A DNA stretch of 64,000 bases from positions 76,972 through 140,971 of the forward strand of contig NZ_FQVC01000008.1 in NCBI RefSeq assembly GCF_900128975.1. Direction: 5' to 3'. Below are positions 62,954 to 64,000 of this stretch, in pieces (within the stretch, counting starts at the first letter, position 1; each line of letters begins with the position of its first letter). Made by a program: the position numbers and the translations under genes. The notes beneath the pieces were generated by a model that saw only the letters and a list, made by a program, of their open reading frames with translations, was not told the DNA's origin and searched no databases. Source of the stretch: Devosia limi DSM 17137 (lineage in GTDB: Bacteria > Pseudomonadota > Alphaproteobacteria > Rhizobiales > Devosiaceae).

Positions 62954-63643
62954 TTACATCACGCCGAACGTGCGGAAGGCCTCGGTGGCGCTCATGCCGT
63001 TCTTGATGGCCTCTGCGACCTGGTTCTCGGTGCTGACCTTTTCCAGGGCCTTGGTGACGACCTCATCGACGATTGCAGCCGGGATGATCAGCACGCCCTC
63101 GTCATCGCCATAGACCAGGTCGCCCGGATTGATGGTGATGCCGCCGATTTCAATGGTGGTGCGATAGTCGATCACCTTGCCGCGCGGTCCCTGATCCTGG
63201 GCGTAGACGCCGCGGCAGAAGGTGGGGAAACCCAGGGCCTGGATTTCGCCGACGTCACGCACATAGCCATCCAGCACAGCGCCAGCAGCCTTGAGGTGAG
63301 TGGCGCGGGTCGACATCAGCCCGCCCCAGATGGCGTAGTTCAGCGAAGCGCCGGTGGCGATGTAGATTTCGCCTTCCTTGAGATCGTCCAGTGCTTCCAG
63401 CATCAGCCCGAACGGCTTGTGCGCGAGCGGACCGGCCGAAGTATCGAGGCCCATGCTGAATACGTCAGCCTCCAGCACCGGCATGGCGCGCCCGGCAATG
63501 CGGGTGCCTAGCTCCAGAGGGGCGAGACCGGCCGGCAGGAACTGCTTGCGATAGCCCAGTACATCCAGGATGTCGCCCACCACGGCAGTGAACAGATCCT
63601 GCTTGAGAATACGGATGGTCTCCGCCTCGGTACGAATAGTCAT
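62954..63643 (-). CDS. RraA/HMG-aldolase family protein
   Basis: A 229-residue protein of the 4-hydroxy-4-methyl-2-oxoglutarate aldolase/RraA-like family. GGLMSTRATHLKAAGAVLDGYVRDV holds the active-site Arg and Asp; GDLVYGDDEGVLIIPA is the family's C-terminal signature. ATG 63643 follows GGAAATTTGACC. In metabolic clusters such as this one the enzyme usually acts as an aldolase or decarboxylase on a 2-oxo acid rather than as an RNase E inhibitor. Confidence 0.86.
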   Translation of the reverse strand: MTIRTEAETIRILKQDLFTAVVGDILDVLGYRKQFLPAGLAPLELGTRIAGRAMPVLEADVFSMGLDTSAGPLAHKPFGLMLEALDDLKEGEIYIATGASLNYAIWGGLMSTRATHLKAAGAVLDGYVRDVGEIQALGFPTFCRGVYAQDQGPRGKVIDYRTTIEIGGITINPGDLVYGDDEGVLIIPAAIVDEVVTKALEKVSTENQVAEAIKNGMSATEAFRTFGVM

Positions 63644-63662
63644 GGTCAAATTTCCGTCGGTA

Positions 63663-64000
63663 CTAGCTGCCGCTCGACAGCAGCAGGGAGATTTCGGGGA
63701 CATAGGTGATGAGCAAGAGGCCGATGACCAGCGCTGCATAAAGGCCCAGCGACTGGCGGGTGAATTCGGCGACGTTGACCTTGGTGATGTTGCAGACCAC
63801 CAGCATCACAGTGCCGATCGGCGGTGTGAGAGTGCCAACCGAGAGGTTGACGATGAGAATAATGCCGAAATGGACGGGGTCGATCCCCATGGCCAGAACG
63901 GTCGGCATCAGCAAGGGCACCAGCACGATCATCAGCGCCGTGCCTTCCAGGAGGCACCCGAGCCCCAGAAACAGGACATTGAGCAGCAGCAGGAACAGGT
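63663..64000 (-). CDS. TRAP transporter large permease (DctM-like), partial
   Basis: The C-terminal 111 codons of a DctM subunit; the gene continues beyond the right edge. The translated part includes GCLLEGTALMIVLVPLLMPT, DPVHFGIILIVNLSVGTLTP PIGTVMLVVCNI and a last helix ending LLLSSGS. The TPPIGT motif near the end is a DctM hallmark. It is upstream of the RraA- and UxaA-type genes and probably imports the acid they act on. Confidence 0.9.
   Translation of the reverse strand, partial: LFLLLLNVLFLGLGCLLEGTALMIVLVPLLMPTVLAMGIDPVHFGIILIVNLSVGTLTPPIGTVMLVVCNITKVNVAEFTRQSLGLYAALVIGLLLITYVPEISLLLSSGS

Overview
The window looks like a chromosomal segment of an alphaproteobacterium of the order Hyphomicrobiales, most like Devosia or a close relative. 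The basis is GC-rich DNA with strong third-position GC, a tRNA-Leu next to tig, the order clpP-clpX...lon-hupB with interspersed tRNAs, an IalB-family protein, small proteins typical of Rhizobiales, and a heat-shock promoter of the alphaproteobacterial RpoH type. The genus is an inference from gene content, not from a search.

Layout. (1) 1-16 kb is mostly housekeeping: glnB-glnA (minus strand), tRNA-Leu, tig, nnr, clpP, clpX, an arginase/ornithine cyclodeaminase operon with a divergent Lrp-type regulator, lon, a TetA-like efflux pump, hupB and tRNA-Val. (2) 16.0-16.6 kb is a scar: a tyrosine-recombinase remnant directly 3' of tRNA-Val, then a 279-bp deletion derivative of an IS3-type element. 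(3) 16.7-20.4 kb holds a GNAT acetyltransferase, an SLC13-type carrier with TrkA-C domains, a DUF983 protein and a lone Flp pilin. (4) 20.5-24.5 kb is a cobalamin-riboswitch operon: a protein with a [2Fe-2S] thioredoxin-like domain followed by a BtuFCD-type importer. (5) 24.6-26.6 kb holds a glycine-rich collagen-like secreted protein, a cluster of GANTC methylation sites, tRNA-Asp and a gene remnant.

(6) 26.6-43.1 kb is a cell-surface island. It has a tightly overlapping operon (membrane protein, 71-residue protein, giant von Willebrand A protein, secreted protein), a LuxR-type solo regulator, an IalB-family protein, a two-partner secretion pair (TpsB transporter plus a 1461-residue haemagglutinin-type exoprotein), an AraC regulator and a subtilisin-like autotransporter.

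(7) 43.2-58.4 kb is for amino-acid and polyamine use: a cystine/polar amino-acid ABC importer, a spermidine-synthase-like protein, a LysR regulator, and a minus-strand cluster puuD, DUF3830, potD-, potB-, potC- and potA-like genes, and patD. A second LysR gene follows, and gabT-gabD diverge from it. Together these would import putrescine-like polyamines and convert them through GABA to succinate.

(8) 58.5-61.0 kb holds one unusual gene: an 816-residue protein fusing an adenylate-forming enzyme, a phosphopantetheine carrier domain and a membrane acyltransferase-3 domain. It looks like a Dlt-type activation-and-transfer pathway in a single chain and is the best candidate in the window for an undescribed system. 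(9) 61.4-64.0 kb holds a split UxaA/SuyAB-type dehydratase or lyase, an RraA-type aldolase and the end of a TRAP transporter large permease, which runs off the window.
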